NCBI GenBank assembly: GCA_949317995.1
Contig: OX439051.1
Span: 39,869,250-39,933,249, forward strand
DNA from: Acholoe squamosa
Taxonomy: Eukaryota; Annelida; Polychaeta; Phyllodocida; Polynoidae
Direction of reading: 5' to 3'
DNA: 64,000 nucleotides
Shown: piece by piece, positions 1 to 10,792 of the stretch
Numbering within the stretch: the first letter of the stretch is position 1
Layout: every line of letters starts with the position of its first letter
Made by a program: the position numbers and the translations under genes
Notes under the pieces: generated by a model
What the model was told of the DNA's origin: nothing
Databases searched by the model: none
Seen by the model: only the letters and a program-made list of their open reading frames with translations

Positions 1-149
1 CTTGACTATTATATATATAGAAAATCAAATGGCCAATTTCTTTACTCGCAAAATCAGAATTGGTGCTGGAGTTTACAGCCTTAATTTCTAATTTTGAGGA
101 TGAGTAGTTTTTGTCAATGGAGACCTGCATTGTAACTAGAGTAAATTTA

Positions 150-231
150 GTATTTTGCAGATTATATTATTTATGAAATCACTCTGTTCGTTATCAGAGA
201 ATCAGAGAACCAAATTGCTGATTCAATGTAG

Positions 232-301
<70 letters not shown>

Positions 302-405
302 ACAATCAATTTATCCATACTTGGATGTGTTGCTTTCATAAGATGATACAACATAATTTATTTATGTGTCTCTTTCATCAACAATGTTTCATAATATCAA
401 ATCCT
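150..405. repeat. Dispersed repeat, copy A
   Basis: This stretch matches 13,655-13,815 in the same orientation. The shared part includes 'catacttggatgtgttgctt' and the following bases through 'acaacataattta'. An AT microsatellite has expanded inside this copy but not the other. No coding potential is seen; the short ORFs across it are products of the AT run. It is the first anchor of an old duplication flanking the 6-13.6 kb island. Confidence 0.8.
234..298. repeat. (AT)n microsatellite
   Basis: About 32 uninterrupted AT dinucleotides. The length and purity suggest a young, probably length-polymorphic locus. It lies inside a dispersed repeat whose sister copy lacks it. Confidence 0.98.
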
Positions 406-1240
406 GTCTTTGTCTTACCCAGGATTAGTCAATGTAAATATCCTTTGGGCATCTCCCCATCAGATCTAGTCCGTTCAACCTACACTATGAGTGATGGAAT
501 TTATATCCGGCTCCCTAGTTTATCTCACAACCTCTAGTCATGCAAGTCCAGCACAAAACAGTGGTCACTGGATAGGATTACAAATGGAATAGTATATAAA
601 ACAGACCATATAAATTTGACTAGGGGCACTTGTTTGATGATGAATGCCACAGGACCATTGATTTAACCAAGAGATTTATATACCTGACATGTGAAATCAT
701 CTTATACGGGACCTCACCCTAGGTATGATTTGGTTTCTTTGGCTAATTATTCATAATCAAATATGTAATGAATAGATAAAGGCATGGTATGTTCAGTGCC
801 TTATGCCATCAAAGTAGACTAGAACCCCAGGCATGAAAAGCTTGGAACATGTAGATAATCATTGGTCAAAAGGTCTACCACAAATGATCAGACTACCCAT
901 TGAAACTTTTCCATCTGAATTTTAAGATACTTATGAATATTAGTTTTTTTTTTTACTTAGCCACGGATATCTGCATTGGGTAGGTCATTATCTTCACTTA
1001 CCTGCCCCCTGGCATGGGTACATATATGGAACTAGGGGGCAACCTAGGCATCAGTATGGTATATAGTATAGTACGGTTTAATGTAAATAGCGGTGAATAA
1101 TATATAATAAAGATTAACGTAAGTAGTTGATATAGTTGAATATATAACAGCATGATGCCCAACAGTTCTAAAAGTGCTAAAGGTTAGGGGGCCATAAGGG
1201 GGAGATATTACAAAAACAAATTTTATGTAAAATAAACACA
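406..1240. other. Gene-free AT-rich DNA
   Basis: No ORF worth reporting, no tRNA-like fold and no clear repeat was found on either strand. It contains one poly-T run near 943. Confidence 0.6.
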
Positions 1241-1244
1241 TCAA

Positions 1245-1765
1245 ACCTGTACATAATATGCATGGTTGGAAGCCTTTATCAGTTTCCTTCCATCATGTAT
1301 CATATTGTTGTCTATGGAATGCAAATGGAACCAAAGTTTTAGTACTTTTTGCTTTGAACAGCATTAGGGGATAGAAGATTGTCATAATTCTAAATTTTGA
1401 TGAGTAGATAATAACTTTGGAGAGATTTCAAAGGGCACTTTTTTTGTTGTTGAGTTGTTCAAAGTAGAGTTGTCATTCAAAAAGTGCTATTTTCAAGAGA
1501 AAATGGGTAAAAATAGGTATAAAATTATACTTTTTGAATGATAACCCGACTTTGAACAGCTCTGTAGACCTTAATAATTGGAGTGTCAACAAAAGGAAAA
1601 AATGTTCCCTCCAAAATTCATCTGAAATCGATAGAAGTGACATGTATGACAGATGTTCACAGTTTTTGTTCCATTCACATTCCATAGACAACAAAATGTT
1701 ACAGGATGGAACGACGATGGAATAAAAACATTGGTTACCCTTCCAACCTTGTACAATATGTCCAG
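1245..1765. repeat. Large foldback (inverted-repeat) element
   Basis: Two arms of roughly 240 bp, about 1,245-1,485 and 1,529-1,765, are reverse complements of each other around a 43-bp centre. The inner arms 1,455-1,485 and 1,529-1,559 match at nearly every base. Further out, 'tctatggaatg' near 1,311 mirrors 'cattccataga' near 1,679, and 'ggttggaag' at 1,264 mirrors 'cttccaacc' at 1,740. This is the structure of a palindromic MITE or a foldback transposon. No clear target duplication was identified. The arms resemble, loosely, the long TIRs of the element at 46,951-48,592. Confidence 0.85.
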
Positions 1766-4700
1766 TTTTATTAAGATTTTCACTTATTTAACATGTGAAA
1801 ATGTTTTTGTGGAAGCTGCCCCTTACAACCCCTTAAGATATAAGGCAGACTGACTGTAGCAGGGATGAAGTAGTATACATAGTGGTATGGACCATTTTGC
1901 TTTCCAGTTCTGAGCAATATTGTAATTGGACAAGGGGATGCTCATCTAGATAAGAGCTGCTCATTAGTACAGACCGTGGGTGGTGTGAGAGCCACATATC
2001 TCATAAAGAATTATTTCATTCACCTCTATATAAAGGGACCATACTCTATATCTGATTTGTGTAAATGGGATTCAAAGAGGAATGCTTAGCTAAGCACTAG
2101 AGCTATCTAAACCAAAATCTATTCAAATGAACTTTTAAGCATTGTTTTAACCTTGATGTTATGAATCTGGGTACATTCCACATAACTCTTTGGTATGAAA
2201 ATTAAAAGACCACAAGATAGTCTTTGCTATCAGAAAAATGAGGTTATTTCATAAGTTTCTATGAGTACACCTCTTCACATTATCCCAACTTGGTGGACCT
2301 GAGTAATTGCAGAGGATGTGGCATTGTGTGTGGTTGTAGCAACCTAAGAAAAACCTACCGGGAAAAAGGTCAAGGCCTGGCAAGGATCAAGATCTACAGG
2401 AAATATGCTACTCACCTGACTATCGCAAGGTTCTATATGTCCATCTAAATCTGGCTGCTGACATTTATAGATTCTTTGGCAAAAATATATCCATCCCATA
2501 AAATTGAGGCTACAATGAGCATTCTACTTGACAACAGTTTGCATTATGTTTGTGTTGAACATTCAGAAAAGATGGTATCGTATTGTGGTAAGATCGATTT
2601 TAGATGCACACAAAGGGTCTGCTTCCTATATATTAGGTAGGACATGCGGTGCTACCTTATGGAGGTGTACTCATGGAACTACAGCTAAACAGCAAACCTT
2701 CCACCTTCCACTGCTCTGACTTTTCATAAGACATCTGTAGATGGGTGTGGCCTTGACATACATTTGAGAGAGTGGTTTTGTAACTCATGAGTGTTAAAAT
2801 TTTCTAGAAAGGGTTGTTTAAATTTCTACTCCCCATGGGGAAGAGGGAGGGGAGGGATTATGGTATGTCTTTTTAAAGGCTGAGACCAGTCAGTGTTAAA
2901 AAGGATATTTATATTGACTGCATCAATGCAAAATCTGGTCAATCAATAGTAAATCTAAAACATCCTTATGGGTTGTCATTCAATAGAAATTCTTAGAGAA
3001 TTTAAGGATGGTTCATTCATTACAACAGGGATAATTCACCCGTAGAATGGGCTATTGACATTGAGTGCAACAGAGCAGGTCAAATAAATGTACCCCTTTG
3101 CAAATAAGAGGAGGGGAGTACTTAATTGATTCGGTATCTATTGAAAGTGGGTGGTCCCAGGGTCAAAATATGATGAAATCCTTGTCACTAATAGCCCCAA
3201 TAGATAGTTGATAAATGAACCTTCCACTGTTTCTAAAGTTGGCATCATTTCCTAGGGACATTTCTCAATTATTGCAATCAAAACCAATTTAAATTACTCT
3301 CCAGACAATATTGTATACCTCTCAATAAGGCCCTTGCACAGCATATGCAATTATACACACATATAGGTGTTGAATAACAGGACATTACAAGATTTGATTC
3401 ATGATATCACAATTATCCACAATAGAACTACTAAATACCATAATCAGTTTAATAAGAACAATTTCAATTATAGGTTATTAACTAGCATCACTTCTCATTT
3501 GAATAAGAATAATTCCTAATGTGGCCTAGTAATGTGGCCTAAAATGGCGACACCAAGTAATCATTTTGATGACATATATCATATTAGAGCCACAACATCA
3601 AATTACAGACTAATATAAATCTCAAAATGCAATACAGGCAGCCAGTAGTCTTTCCTAACCAGTTTAATGAGAACAGATTTGATGGTAGTAGGTAGATATA
3701 TTTGGGAGGATGTGTAAACACACCTGATATCATTATACTGGTCATTAGAACAAAAGAGCAAATGAATCTATAAAGTTAGATAGATTTGCCACTTGCTTGT
3801 GAGTGGCTGAACATGCTTAACCAGCATAGACAAGGGGGCTCTTTCTTAACACACTAAGACTGCTCAATATCAAGCTGTCTTTGTGACCCTTAAATTAGCG
3901 ATATTACAGCCAAATAGTATTGGACATGTAGTGCCTGCAACACTATGACTGCCCTACCAAATGCTATGCAATTACTACATAAATGCTGATTGTACAGAGC
4001 AGTCATAGGCTACTACCTACGATTCTAAGTTTTGGGGCTTCAAATCGTAGTCTTAGAAGGAAATGATCTCCTAAAATAGGTAAATTGTAGAGCAGTGGCA
4101 TACAAGTACATCCTTCTTATCTTTGATAAACCTTCAGCTTAATAATGTGTGGTGCAGAATTTAGCTTGGTCAGCATGGCTGTGATATTTGCATGGAACCT
4201 TGGGGGTTAAGACACATTTACCTTATAAGAGAACAGCTAGCTAACTAAGACCATCTTAACCAGAAATAGGCTAGGCTCCTCATACCTTATTGTGATGAAG
4301 CATTTCAATATGGTGTTGTATGATTTAATTTTCTTCATATCATTATGTCTGCCACGTTGATTTGTTTCACACTTGTTTAGGTCCACTTAATGCATAACTG
4401 TGGTATATTACGGGAAGACTCTATAGTGAGATAATTACTGAAATGCCAATCTCTGATGTGTGCTAAGTTGTCTTTATTGCTACCACATAGTGCATCTATG
4501 CATTAGTGTGATGAGCATGAGGAGATTGTTTTGTTCCTAGTGTCAACAAAGTGTGGTATAAGCAACACTTTACATAATACAGGAACAAAATTAATCTAGA
4601 AAGGTTTGCATTTTTCCGCATCCTGTTCAAGAGATGGTTTTGTATACTATCATCTAGGGTGAATTGGGGTGATATTTATTATGATGTTTCTAAATAGCTG

Positions 4701-5454
4701 CTGGTCCCTACCCTATACACATGTGCACTTTCTATTTATGATTGGCTCTAGGCTGGCCATTGGAGACTAGTTTTCAATTACTTTGGCATTAGGGGAGAAT
4801 GCCACCTGGGGTACTAGACGGGAATTGTCCACAGCATTACTGTGGGCTGCCAAGTAGAAGCTATCTACCATAAATCATATAGAGGTAGTTTAGGACCACC
4901 TGGAGAATCAGTTTACTTATCCAAATTTAGATGCTTTTAATGATGGTCATACAGGAAGGTGACATGAGTACAGGGAATGATTTTTGTCTGCCCCACTGAA
5001 ATGCATTTTGCGTTTTGAAGAACTCTTCAATCTTTTGGGCAAAAAGGTTTGATTGGCTCTCATAAACAGCGGACAGTTCATGTAAAAGACATGGCTGGTA
5101 GTGCACACGGTTGGCTATACATACATATTAATGGAAGAGTAGACCGTCAGCTAAATGTCTCCCACCTTATTAGGGATACAGAATGATTTAGCTGACACAG
5201 CTAATGATTTAGTCATACTGGCATAATCCAATAAGGAGAAATTTGTATATAATTATACTCTAGCACTGATGGGCACTACTTGAGATAAGTGGCACTGAGC
5301 TGATTAGGGTCCAAGGACTCATATCCAACCTAATCACAGCTGGGATAGACAGCTTCTACCATGCAAAATAGTTATGGATTAGTAAATGATTCATAATATT
5401 AGGTTTTGCTCACTGTGCCCCGTGAACATGTGATCACTTAATCTTTGACAAAAT
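1766..5454. other. Gene-free DNA with old dispersed repeats
   Basis: No ORF over 65 codons with protein-like composition and no RNA gene was found. One part, 3,930-4,060, is an inverted copy of sequence in duplication unit 1. The rest shows no structure I can support. Confidence 0.55.
3930..4060 (-). repeat. Inverted copy of the 33,480-33,595 repeat
   Basis: The reverse complement contains 'tctgtacaatcagc', 'agtaattgcatag' and 'gattacctacgat'-like strings. These line up in order with 'tctgtatgatcagc', 'agtaattacatag' and 'gatcgtaggtaat' at 33,480-33,595. Similarity is moderate, so this is an old dispersed copy. It shows that pieces of the duplicated region also lie outside it. Confidence 0.6.
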
Positions 5455-5720
5455 TTAATATGAACACAAAGTTACACAATGAGATAAATGATGAGGGCAG
5501 CTGCATCTCCCAAATAGCTGATTGAAATTGCATCCATCAAAACTTTGACATCAAACTGTGTCAAATCTTCCTAACAGACACTATGAATCAGGGAGGCGAC
5601 ACATGTATGTAATCTTCCCAACAGATGTAGCACTGGTGTAAGCAGCTTTGATCTAATCCTCCCACCCAGACTCCTCCTAGTAGATCATGGCCATGTCTCT
5701 ATCAGAGGCATTCCTCTACC
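5455..5720. repeat. Dispersed repeat, second anchor copy
   Basis: It matches 17,215-17,450 in the same orientation: both contain 'tcaaaactttgacatca', 'tcaaatcttcct' and 'gatctaatcctcccaccca'. The order of this pair and of the 150-405 / 13,655-13,815 pair is the same, which suggests duplication of one 5-6 kb segment. Confidence 0.85.
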
Positions 5721-5929
5721 ACTGGTATATATAACATCTACAGAATACTCAGGAAATGGTCTTTATTTGTTTAGGCTGATGGCTGTCATATAGCTGAAGG
5801 TTGGTTAACTAATGACCTTGCATGCTAAATATGTGAGCATGCGCTATAAGACTACATAGTGCTACTAATGGTACCAGCTGGTGCACTCTCCTATTAGATT
5901 ATGTAAATGGGGGTTGGTAACCATGTAAC

Positions 5930-6812
5930 CTTTTTGTTTGTAAACAACACATGATCTAACTGGGGGTGAAAAAAAAAGGTTTTTTAAAATTGGGGACCCC
6001 TTTCAAATAGGGAAAAAAAATAGTTTATTTTTCAAGGCAAGCTAAAATCTTGCCCCCACACAAAAAGTAAGTAAACCCATCCTACCCCTTTAGGGTAGGG
6101 GTGGGTTTTTACTGCGTATAAAATTTTTTAATGAAAAAAAAAAATAATTAACATTAAAAAAATAAAAGGATGATTATGGTGGTGATGCCTCATGAAAAAG
6201 GATGAAGAAGGAAGAGGAGAAGGTGTGAGGGAGTAGTCACATAAAAGGTGTGTAAAGCGAAGAGGTGGAGTGACGTGAGTAGATCGTCGGAGTAACGTAA
6301 TGAGTGGGTGGTGCCACCTGTCGTTTTTTTCTTTTACTTTTTATTTGTACTTATTCATTCATATATTGTGTTCGCAGCAAGCATTCACACATTGTGTGTG
6401 CAACATGCTAAGAGGAGATAAAATAAATGCTACTTTTCTTTCAAGTGTTAGCTCTTAAAAACGTGTCAAACTCTGAGTGTAAGGTGAGAATGCAAAGTAT
6501 GAAGGGTATATATGTCTGTCGCTCTAGTCTAAAGGACACAACTTCTTTTTTTTTTAGTCTTGTACACTTCATCATCAACAATGTATTCTAGGATGCCTGT
6601 TTGCGAGGGTTAAGCTTTTCCAACGGATCTAGGTTCTTTTCAGTAAGTATTTATAACCTTGAACCCATAGAGGAAAGGTCACATGTGTGGTAAAGTATTT
6701 CTATTAGTTAGAGTTATGAGATATTATGTATGTTTAATAATGACAAAAATAATTTGTATCATTAAATTTTTTTTTTAAATATTCATGTTTTTTTTTTTTT
6801 TTTCATTTATAA
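5930..6812. other. A-rich low-complexity tract with small hairpins
   Basis: Long A and T runs alternate with G/C blocks such as 'ggggacccc' (near 5,993). An imperfect hairpin lies around 6,076-6,107, with 'cctacccc' facing 'ggggtagg'-type arms. Two poly-T runs (near 6,548 and 6,787) follow. The second precedes 'catttataaag' at about 6,814 and resembles a 3' splice site. No gene was found in this tract. Confidence 0.5.
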
Positions 6813-6814
6813 AG

Positions 6815-7560
6815 GTCGAGGGGTAAAAATATATCCAAAAAGGCGGACACAATGCATCTGTATAAAGTATGCATTAATGACTACATAACACCTCAATACT
6901 TTCTCAAGATGTCAAACTGTTTGGAGGCCGTAATGATTGCCAAGAGGGAGAGAGCTAAAGCATCAATGGTTACTACAATTGTGGAATGACCAACAGCCAG
7001 GTTATCAATGGCCGACACTTGTCATTATTTACTACACAGGAAGTTTAATAGGACAGTAAAAGATGAATTTTATGGATGTAAAAACCATAGTCGGAGGTTA
7101 AATATCATGGATGCTATTCTGACAAGGAAGAACTTATCTCTATGTATGGAAGGTGGGTATTTTCCAGGATGTCTGTCGGTGATATTTGGAATGAATTTAC
7201 AAGGGTGTGGGCCATATTTGACGTTCTCAATACCCTAAATGTGAAAAAACTGATAACATATCTTTTCAATATGGATCATAAACGTGTATTGGCTGACAAA
7301 AGCAACACCTTTCCAGAAAAAATTCTATAATATAACTGTGAACAAAATAAAAATGTTGAAATTTGTTATTTGTACTCATAATAACATTTATCCTAAGAAA
7401 ATCACTAGGAAACTTTGATAAAAGACAACAGAATAGAGACCATTTGTTAGCGTAGAACAGCTGATGTGGTTCACAAGTTTGGTCTCGGTCAATACAGAAA
7501 AGACAACAAGGGTAAATTTGTATCTGATCAACTCGGTAAACACAATACATAGAGCTTTAT
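6815..7560 (+). pseudogene. Degenerate protein-coding remnant, unknown family
   Basis: A protein-like reading frame follows a polypyrimidine tract and AG at 6,813-6,814. It contains 'CINDYITPQYFLKMSNCLEA' near 6,870-6,930, meets a TGA at about 6,987, and resumes in the same frame with 'HRKFNRTVKDEFYGCKNHSR' (7,029-7,090). A frame change near 7,150 is followed by 'GDIWNEFTRVWAIFDVLNTL' up to TAA at 7,328, and a further frame gives 'NITVNKIKMLKFVICTHNN'. Each piece has normal globular composition, unlike the repeat-derived ORFs elsewhere, so I infer an inactivated gene of roughly 200-230 codons. I do not recognise the family. It could be a host gene relic or an element-encoded protein. Confidence 0.45.
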
Positions 7561-7857
7561 AGACCTAGACAAGGCGCGGGATTGGTTACCAGGGATGCTT
7601 TGGTTAGTTCATGGGTAACACACCAGGTGGCGACACTGCGCTAGTGCTGTGCCGTCATGGCGAGATCGTGTATCACTTTATGCTTTATAAGCTCGAGTAA
7701 TTGCTCAGAATTGCTCCCACCTTTGTTTTTGGGAGTATATGAGTGCATAACTGGATTCGGGTAATGTATGGTTATTGTTGTTTGAAACCACGGGTCGAAA
7801 AAATTGAATTTTGAAAATGTGCCGAAAGTTTGGAGCCTGACGCGCGGGTCAGTGCAC

Positions 7858-7865
7858 TATAAAAG
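7858..7865 (+). promoter_or_regulatory. TATA box (TATAAAAG)
   Basis: A perfect TATAAAAG lies 42 bases upstream of an ATG in strong Kozak context ('accATGG', 7,900). The spacing leaves room for a start site near 7,888 and a very short 5' UTR. The surrounding 7,560-8,300 is richer in CpG than most of the window. The function is inferred from the motif and its position only. Confidence 0.5.
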
Positions 7866-7899
7866 GTAATTTTATTTAGATGTTATGTAATAGCCGACC

Positions 7900-8118
7900 A
7901 TGGAGGTTTTCGAGGTGGACATAGTTTTTTCCCAAAGGCGCTATCTTCTACCTCACCATCACAATGACGGACGGAAGGTAGGTAATTTATCAAGATCACG
8001 TCTCAAATTCGGAATTTTGAATTAATTTTGTATTTGGTTTGCCGTTCTAAAGAGAAAGATTCGTTTTTTATTTCAGTATTACGCTATCATAAGCCCAGGC
8101 GACCAAAACGGCTTCTAA
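7900..8118 (+). CDS. Candidate two-exon mini-gene, function unknown
   Basis: Exon 1 (7,900-7,977) starts at a strong Kozak ATG and encodes 26 residues, beginning 'MEVFEVDIVFSQRRYLLPHH', up to the donor AAG|GTAGGT. The acceptor 'ttttttatttcag' ends at 8,076. Exon 2 in phase 0 adds 13 residues (YYAIISPGDQNGF) and stops at TAA 8,116-8,118, giving 39 aa. A second donor four bases downstream (GGTAG|GTAATT, exon end 7,981) shifts exon 2 into a basic frame (LRYHKPRRPKRLL) that stays open to the next donor-like AAG|GTAGCT at 8,119. In that case this would be only the 5' end of a longer gene. The promoter, start and splice signals agree with each other, but the product is unrecognised. Confidence 0.4.
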
Positions 8119-8212
8119 GGTAGCTGAAAGTTAACTGAGCAAAAATCGTGTTAACACGTGTCCATGTTGTTGTTATGACGTGTGCAACAGTTTAGGGCGT
8201 CACCAAATGGAT

Positions 8213-8303
8213 GGTTACCATGGTGATGGCCGTGACGGACGTCAGTTTGGATACACTGATGCATATTCAAGATGGCGCCGGGCTGACACGACTGACAGGA
8301 AGT
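8213..8303. promoter_or_regulatory. Cluster of promoter-type motifs (RFX, CRE, YY1/TISU, ETS)
   Basis: Within 90 bases are 'GGTTACCATGGTGATGG' (8,213-8,229, like an RFX X-box), 'TGACGGACGTCAG' (8,233-8,245, CRE-like), 'CAAGATGGCGCCG' (8,268-8,280, the YY1/TISU core) and 'CAGGAAGT' (8,296-8,303, ETS core). Such clustering is typical of animal promoters. The ATG inside the YY1 motif is followed by a stop after four codons, so no coding start is claimed. Confidence 0.4.
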
Positions 8304-8320
8304 CCAACCAGGCACTGTGG

Positions 8321-8956
8321 TAGGCGTTCTTTGGATAAGTAACAGTGCATAACGTGTTAGCTGAACTTATCTACTGTTGTCACTTGATGTTATTGTAAGT
8401 GGATAAGTGGTTACGGGGTGAGCTGATATGTTATTCAGACTTTGGGTGTAAGTGAGGTCATGAGGGGGGCGAGAGGTTCTGTAGGGGGATGGTGTTGTGG
8501 GATGGGAAAAGGGGCATCCCCACATCAGCGTCATCACCAACCTATCCGGTACTGTGTCCAACGCAGAGCCAAGGACGATCATCACATGAATCTAAGCTAA
8601 TTAGATCTTGGGATTTATGTCAAAAAAGAAGGAAAACTCACCATTAAAAGTGTCAGTGGCCCTCTCAGCCAGTGTAGGATCAAACAGGAGGTATTTATCC
8701 TTTGGTGGTTTGAGAAGAAAGACCCGTTTCCTTGGGGATCATTTTCTCCATTATTGAGCGTCAAAATGGCGGACGAAAAGTGTGTCAATAACCAGTCATG
8801 GTTGACGTTCTTAATCATCTCCTTCAGCTTAGTCAAAAAAGATTGTGGTTTTACCACATTCGGTGTACTGTGAAGAGTGATGAGCTATGTCAGGTGTATG
8901 GTCACGTGATGCATGTACATGCACACGGCACGTGAGCACACAGCAAAGAACGCCTA
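8321..8956. mobile_element. TA-flanked element with 11-bp perfect TIRs
   Basis: TA+GGCGTTCTTTG at 8,321-8,333 is mirrored exactly by CAAAGAACGCC+TA at 8,944-8,956. A perfect 13-base inverted match at 610 bp is unlikely by chance. Flanking TA fits the target duplication of Tc1/mariner-like transposons. The span contains the exon-like ORF at 8,642-8,867. No transposase is visible, so it would be non-autonomous. No empty site is available in the window. Confidence 0.45.
8642..8867 (-). other. Candidate internal exon (75 codons), unknown protein
   Basis: On the minus strand the stretch is bounded by an acceptor ('catcactcttcacag', AG complement at 8,868-8,869) and a consensus donor, ATG|GTGAGT (donor at 8,640-8,641). 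One frame is open through all 75 codons, with mixed protein-like content such as 'SFLTKLKEMIKNVNHDWLLT'. There is no ATG at its 5' end, which fits an internal exon. On the plus strand the same DNA carries a Kozak-type 'aaaATGGCGG' (8,766) with a 35-codon ORF, so the coding strand is uncertain. It lies inside the TIR-bounded element at 8,321-8,956. Confidence 0.35.
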
Positions 8957-8987
8957 TGATTGGTGACAACAAGTGTAACCATGGTGA

Positions 8988-9148
8988 AAACTCAAGGTGA
9001 TATCCGAGAAGTGTGCTATTGAGTCTGTGGACAATATTGAAGATCTATCATGGATACCTGATGCAGTATTCTTTAGGGTGAGTACATCCTTAATCAGTGC
9101 TAATATTTTTTTTATTATGTAGGGCTTTAAAACAGTGGAAATTTGGTA
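8988..9148 (+). other. Candidate exon pair with a 45-nt intron
   Basis: An open frame from 8,988 encodes 30 residues ending 'NIEDLSWIPDAVFFR' at the donor AGG|GTGAGT (9,078). A CTAAT branch-like sequence, a T-run and TAG follow, with the acceptor at 9,121-9,122. The next exon adds GFKTVEIW before a TAG at 9,147. The 45-nt intron is near or below the usual animal minimum, so the model is tentative. No homologue is recognised and the 5' end is unclear. Confidence 0.3.
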
Positions 9149-9167
9149 GACTTAAGACCATGGGATG

Positions 9168-9323
9168 GTTGCTATGGGTACACCAGAAACATTAAACGAT
9201 GGGTTTCCAAAATGTCGCCACAGTGGTAGGTTAATGGCAACGGGGTCCAGTGTAAAGTTTTGGGCGCTGGACAAAATTAGAATTCACCATTATCACAGAC
9301 ATGGTACTGATACTATAGAGTAG
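9168..9323 (+). pseudogene. Paralogous protein tail, copy A
   Basis: This 51-codon open frame ending in TAG (9,321-9,323) is homologous to 10,793-10,969. Both read TPETLxxGFPKxxHSGRLM near the start and end in DTIE-stop. The copies differ by a net 21 bases, which keeps frame, and share the same stop position. This pattern is more like selection on protein than neutral decay. No start codon or acceptor is obvious, and the family is unknown. A 'GGTTGCTATGGGTACAC' motif resembling an RFX X-box covers its first codons. Confidence 0.45.
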
Positions 9324-9591
9324 GTTGTATTTTTTATGTGTACTTATACAGATATTTGATATTTCTGTAGCACATAACCTAGGGGAACATGTGCACAGGT
9401 AGGGAAATTCAAAAGCAGATAAACTTGGTCAGTATAGGGTAAGACCAGGTAAGACCAGGTCTTTAGGACCAGGCAAGTTTGACTGACAGAAAACAAGGAA
9501 GCAGGATTCTAATACAAATACCCTTATTTCAAAAAATGACACTGATGATAGATCAAATGTGTATTTTAGTCAAAACTTTGCTACATAGTTT

Positions 9592-9835
9592 CTCAATAGT
9601 GACCTCTAACACACACTTTCCTGGATTTATGAAGGTAGTAAAACAATTCACCAACATGGATAAATCAGTCCTCAGAATAAGTGGGGAGGCTTGTCAATAG
9701 GGCCCTTTAACAAACACTTTTTTTGGAACCATATAGGTACTAGAGCATCCACCAACATAGATAATCAGTAAACAAAATGGGTGGAAAGGTCTCTCGGTAT
9801 AACCTCTAACACACAATATCTTGGTTCTACAGACT
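9592..9835. repeat. Tandem repeat, about 2.4 units of 100 bp
   Basis: Units start at 9,592, 9,694 and 9,792 (spacings 102 and 98). Each begins with a 'tcaatag/tctcggt' lead, then 'cctctaacacacactttcctgg' or a close variant. The last unit ends in 'tcttggttctacag', which looks like a 3' splice acceptor for the reading frame starting at 9,836. Confidence 0.8.
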
Positions 9836-10174
9836 TGGTTTTCAACGACCACCCCAATATTAAAAACATATTTGACTACCACCATGACATTAAAGCTGGT
9901 ATAAAACCTGATATAGCTTTGTCTTATTTGCGTTTCAAAGAATTATGTACCCCTTTCCCAATCATAGGGTGCCGTTTATACTGGTGAGATGTGGTTCATT
10001 ATGTGCACATCATTGGACTCTAGTTTCAGCTGGTCTCTGCCCTTTGGTGAAAAGGGAAACCACTTGGTTAATTTGTTCTGGTCACAGTCACCTAGGGGCA
10101 GCACAGAGTGGTCTGCTCTGCGGTCAGCCACCCAAATCAAAGGTACCACCACTATAGAAAATTCTGCTTTGTGA
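9836..10174 (+). pseudogene. Unrecognised protein remnant with one frameshift
   Basis: From the AG at 9,831-9,832 one frame encodes 'NDHPNIKNIFDYHHDIKAGI' and continues to about 9,965. A one-base frame change near 9,967 leads into 'YTGEMWFIMCTSLDSSFSWS' and on to TGA at 10,172. Together they would give roughly 110 residues of globular-looking protein with a Trp- and Ser-rich second half. I do not recognise it. A single frameshift could mean an old pseudogene or a missed short intron. Confidence 0.4.
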
Positions 10175-10462
10175 TTCCATCTGGAGCCCCTGTGCTGATG
10201 CAATCAAAACTGCTTGTTGACAGGAATAAAGTGATGGAAGTATTTTATTTTGACACATGTATATGCTTGAATTTTGCATGGTTAGAATGCACTGAATAGA
10301 TTGGGCTTTTGCCAGGACACTTTCACAACTGGGGTGATGATAGATATACAGACAGTGGAAAAACCTTGTGCCAGCTTTTAATCTCAACTTTTGAACCTCA
10401 CAGACAACTCATGCGGTAAAATCTCTCCATAAATTTTATAGTTTGAGTACCTCCTGAATATC

Positions 10463-10711
10463 TTGTTTACCCCTTTCGTTGGGAATAAAAAGCTGTACTC
10501 CTATTGGCTAGCAGTCAGCCAGAGCTGTCATGTTGAGCATCAGTTGGATACAAAGTCAAATCTGACACTTAGTGGTAGCGCAATTCCCTTTTTCAATTTT
10601 TGTTTTGTCTTCATTTCGTCTGGCATAGTAATATTACATAAGCCCCAACATACTACAAATCCTACAATCATTAACTGCATGAGATTGTTAAGATTAATGT
10701 ATCTACAGTAG
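10463..10711 (+). other. 82-codon ORF with a hydrophobic segment, unknown
   Basis: The frame encodes 'FTPFVGNKKLYSYWLAVSQS' near its start and a hydrophobic stretch 'IPFFNFCFVFISSGIVIL' around residues 45-62 that could be a membrane segment. The annotated start is not in good Kozak context, and the reading frame may continue from an upstream exon. It sits between the two paralogous tails at 9,168 and 10,793. Chance is a real alternative. Confidence 0.25.
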
Positions 10712-10792
10712 GTCACAACCACTCAACCCTAAAAATATTGGGCTAAGATTCTGTTGCTGATTCATCAGCATGCTGCCCAGTCAGGTGGGGTG

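Noticed and set aside
155-346. 63-codon ORF with a poly-(Tyr-Ile) stretch
   Set aside because: It is a reading of the AT microsatellite; the sister repeat copy lacks it.
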